From positions 1-64,000 of the forward strand of contig CAYFJO010000008.1 of assembly GCA_964343305.1 (NCBI GenBank): a DNA stretch of 64,000 bases, written 5' to 3'. How positions within the stretch are numbered: the first letter of the stretch is position 1; every line of letters starts with the position of its first letter. The notes beneath the pieces were generated by a model. That model was not told the origin of the DNA. It worked only from the letters and a program-made list of their open reading frames with translations, and ran no database searches. The stretch is from CAYFJO01 sp964343305 (lineage in GTDB: Bacteria > Planctomycetota > Planctomycetia > Pirellulales > Pirellulaceae). The position numbers and the translations under genes are program-made. Of the stretch, positions 61,645 through 64,000 are shown piece by piece.

Positions 61645-64000
61645 TCAACCCAACTGGGATTCCGGCATGCTCATTAGCAATACGACCAAGGCCCGTAGCT
61701 TGGCATTGAGCTGGTTTCGTTGGGCAGTCCACTGCTCCGCGGGTGGCAACTCGCCTAGAAAACTGGCCAATTTCTTTCGTTTGGCATCACTGGGAGAGAT
61801 CACCATGCATGTCTTGACCAGGAAATCCACGATCTGTTCGGGCGTCTGCAATCCCTTGCCCTCTAACAGGCCGACGACGTCCACGTTGGGACGTTCCACC
61901 AAACTCGCAACCTGGTTGTACCGCACGAAAATCCGTTCCGCGTTGACCCAGGCGCTGCCTTCATCCCAGCCTGCCACGTTGGGCGGCTCAAACAAAGTCT
62001 GTCCCATCGCAATGATCGCCGAATCGACGCTGCCATAGTTAACGTCCTGGACCCCCAAATCACGGATGGCCCCGATGACCAACTCTGCGGGGCCCTTGAC
62101 GTGGGACCCCATGGACTTGTCGCTGTAGAACACTTCAGACAGGAACATATTCTTCAGCATCGGCCGCATGTCGTAACCGCAACTCCGCAGCACATGCGCC
62201 AGTGTGTCAATGACCTCGGTCTCGGGATTCTCATAGGCAAAAAAGACGAGCAGTTTTTTGCACGTGTACTTTGCCGTCGAAGGATGCTGAAGAATGATGT
62301 CCACCACTTCGTTGCCGCTCCAGTTGCCTTTGCGGCCCAGGACGGTCTTAGCCGTCTCGTCGTGGCGCGTTCCCTGGAACCGGAACTGTCCCGTCCAAGA
62401 ATCGTATGTATAACCCGTCAGTGCCCGAGACGCTTCCCGGACGTCCTCTTCTGTATAGCCGCCTTTCATGTGGTTGGCACTGAACTCTTCGCCCAGGGAG
62501 AACAACTCCTGCAACTCCCGGCCGAGGTTTTCGTTGCCCCGACCTTTGGCGTTCGTGTGATTGTCCAGGTAACGGATCATCGCCGGATCCTTGATGATCC
62601 CGTGGAGCAACGCCGCGTAGTTGTCACACCCGTAAGTGCGGAAGAGTTGATTCTGTTGGTAAAGAATGTAAGTGCGGTACAGCGAGCGGTATTGGACGGC
62701 GAGGTGGTCGTGCCAGAACAGGGTGAGCTTCTCTTGCAGCGGCCGTGGCGATTCCGCCATCCGTTTAAGCCACCAACGGCGGAGTTCGGCCTGTTGGCGA
62801 CGCTCGCGACTGGTGCGGCGACTGCTCAGGTTGCTGCGTTCGTTTCCTTCAAGTCGTCCTTCCCACGGCTCGGGTCGTTCCAGCCGCATGATGTCGAATT
62901 CGATATGGGCCTGCGGCCGCTCGTAAATGTCGACCATGTAATCGACAGCTTTGTGCAGACCCAATTCGTAAAGTTTTTGTACTTCGTCGGGCGTCCCGCC
63001 GAAGCCGGCGCGAACCAGCAGGTGGCGTGCCTTGGCGTAGTCCCACTGGCTACTAGGCATCGGCTTCAACCCACCGAGCGCCGTGGCGTGGGCGACCGCG
63101 GCTTGATCGAGGGCGGCGGTCACAGCGGCTGCTTTTTCAGGCACCGCCTTTTCGGCAGTCGCTTTTTCCGCATTCGCCTTGTCCGCCGCCGGCTTTGCCG
63201 CAAGCACCTTGTCGGCAGCCGCTTTGGCGACCGTCGTTTTCTCGGCGAGCGTCTTTTCGGCGGCCGCTTTTTCCGCCGTCGCTTTTGTGGCAGCTTCTTC
63301 CGCTGCCTTCTTCTTGACGGGGTCCTGCTCTGAAGCAGCAACTTTCGTGGCCGCCTCGGCAGCCGCAACCTTGTCGGCTACCGCTTTTTCGGCTGCCGCC
63401 TTCGCAGTTTGTGCGTCAGCGGCCGCTTTTTCTGCCGCCGCCAAGGCCGCCGCGGTCTTGTTGGCCGCGCTGGCCTTTTCTGCGAGAGCTTTCACGGCCT
63501 TTGCCTTTTCGGCAGCCGCTTTCTCCGCGGCCATTTTCGCGTGATACGCCTGCTCGGCTACCACCGTCTGCTTGGCAACGTTCTCAGCGGCTACCTTCTT
63601 GGCCAGCTCTTTGTCGGCAGCCGTCTTTGCCGCCGCCGCTTGCTCAGCAGCTTTCTTGGCGGCTGCCGCCGCTTCGGTCGCTTTTTTGGCAGCCGTGTCC
63701 TTTTCGGCTAACACCTTCTTGGCTTCTGCGGCTTCGTCCCCCGCCAGCTTGGCCGCTTTCTCCGCCGCAACCTTCTCCGCCGCAGCTTTGTTCGCAGCAG
63801 CGGTAGTAGCAGTGGACTTCTCCGCGGCGGCCTTCGCCGTAGCGGCCATTTCCTCGGCCGCTTTCGCCGCGGCTGCTTTCTCCTCGGCTGCCTTCTTGGC
63901 TGCCGCCTCCGCTTTCTGTAACGGACCAGGTTGCTGAGCCTGGGCGGCCGTAACCGCAACACATACCACGGTCACCAACACGACGCTGGCGCACCAGTAC
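61645..64000 (-). CDS. DUF1800 protein with Ala/Lys/Glu-rich N-terminus (start outside window)
   Basis: The reading frame runs off the window edge; the visible part starts in a signal peptide (LVTVVCVAVTAAQAQQPG). About 290 residues follow of AAEKAAAEK-type sequence, the most regular of the three such proteins here, then a DUF1800 domain (WDYAKARHLLVRAGFGGTPD, LFWHDHLAVQYRSLYRTYIL, NENLGRELQELFSLGEEFSA). The stop lies 36 bases before the DUF1501 start. It is the upstream half of the pair that precedes the Nod-like gene. Confidence 0.9.
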   Translation of the reverse strand, partial: YWCASVVLVTVVCVAVTAAQAQQPGPLQKAEAAAKKAAEEKAAAAKAAEEMAATAKAAAEKSTATTAAANKAAAEKVAAEKAAKLAGDEAAEAKKVLAEKDTAAKKATEAAAAAKKAAEQAAAAKTAADKELAKKVAAENVAKQTVVAEQAYHAKMAAEKAAAEKAKAVKALAEKASAANKTAAALAAAEKAAADAQTAKAAAEKAVADKVAAAEAATKVAASEQDPVKKKAAEEAATKATAEKAAAEKTLAEKTTVAKAAADKVLAAKPAADKANAEKATAEKAVPEKAAAVTAALDQAAVAHATALGGLKPMPSSQWDYAKARHLLVRAGFGGTPDEVQKLYELGLHKAVDYMVDIYERPQAHIEFDIMRLERPEPWEGRLEGNERSNLSSRRTSRERRQQAELRRWWLKRMAESPRPLQEKLTLFWHDHLAVQYRSLYRTYILYQQNQLFRTYGCDNYAALLHGIIKDPAMIRYLDNHTNAKGRGNENLGRELQELFSLGEEFSANHMKGGYTEEDVREASRALTGYTYDSWTGQFRFQGTRHDETAKTVLGRKGNWSGNEVVDIILQHPSTAKYTCKKLLVFFAYENPETEVIDTLAHVLRSCGYDMRPMLKNMFLSEVFYSDKSMGSHVKGPAELVIGAIRDLGVQDVNYGSVDSAIIAMGQTLFEPPNVAGWDEGSAWVNAERIFVRYNQVASLVERPNVDVVGLLEGKGLQTPEQIVDFLVKTCMVISPSDAKRKKLASFLGELPPAEQWTAQRNQLNAKLRALVVLLMSMPESQLG

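Noticed and set aside
1..64000. CRISPR arrays, rRNA and tRNA genes
   Set aside because: No regularly spaced repeat array and no tRNA- or rRNA-like sequence was seen by eye.

Overview
The window looks like a chromosomal piece from a planctomycete, most likely a Pirellulales-type member of the Planctomycetota. This rests on gene content: four DUF1800 genes with three DUF1501 partners, a PVC-type CxxCH dehydrogenase, DUF1080, Gfo/Idh and PmoA-like (DUF6807) proteins, an ECF sigma factor next to a Ser/Thr kinase, and GGACGG-type hairpin repeats in the intergenic DNA. I found no rRNA, tRNA or CRISPR array.

Layout. 1-7.1 kb: the 3' end of a probable secreted protein, a RecB-like nuclease fused to a DDE transposase, and a large cytoplasmic TPR/unknown-domain protein. 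7.1-15 kb: a minus-strand sugar-degradation operon (PVC dehydrogenase, sugar isomerase/epimerase, double DUF1080) and a vWA membrane protein. 15-21.9 kb: DUF1800 and DUF1501 genes and a DadA-like amine oxidase. 22-25.6 kb: a plus-strand run of DUF6807, Gfo/Idh/MocA and a leucine-rich-repeat lipoprotein. 25.7-33.7 kb: a minus-strand operon of DUF1800, DUF1501, two beta-helix polysaccharide proteins and an M14 carboxypeptidase. 34-42 kb: ThuA, two Rrf2 repressors, a hydrazine-synthase-alpha-like dihaem protein, NnrS and a Cys-rich metal-binding protein. 42.5-45.2 kb: a vanadium haloperoxidase and an outer-membrane-type protein. 45.5-60.3 kb: a nitrogen-oxide region. 60.3-64 kb: a third DUF1501/DUF1800 pair, cut by the window end.

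The centre of interest is 45.5-60.3 kb. The 849-residue haem-copper protein at 57735-60284 resembles quinol NO reductase. However, it carries His586-Asn587 where qNOR has two His ligands to FeB, and Gln608 where qNOR has the active-site Glu581, in the same relative register. These are the substitutions described for nitric oxide dismutase (Nod), which makes N2 and O2 from NO. Around it lie a 2x[4Fe-4S]-type ferredoxin, a sigma factor and Ser/Thr kinase, a truncated globin, two haemerythrins, a Crp/Fnr regulator with unusual cysteines, and two perfect FNR/DNR-type boxes. Next comes a tightly packed operon of a dihaem cytochrome c with an unknown N-terminal domain, two CuA-type proteins, a ferritin-like protein, a NapH/NosR-type polyferredoxin and a type-1 copper lipoprotein. 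A RIC/ScdA iron-sulfur repair gene converges on it. With NnrS and the two Rrf2 proteins, the window reads as an NO-handling island. My inference is NO dismutation, or an NO-linked respiratory branch, with its electron carriers, NO defence and regulators. No nirK, nirS or nosZ is present in the window.
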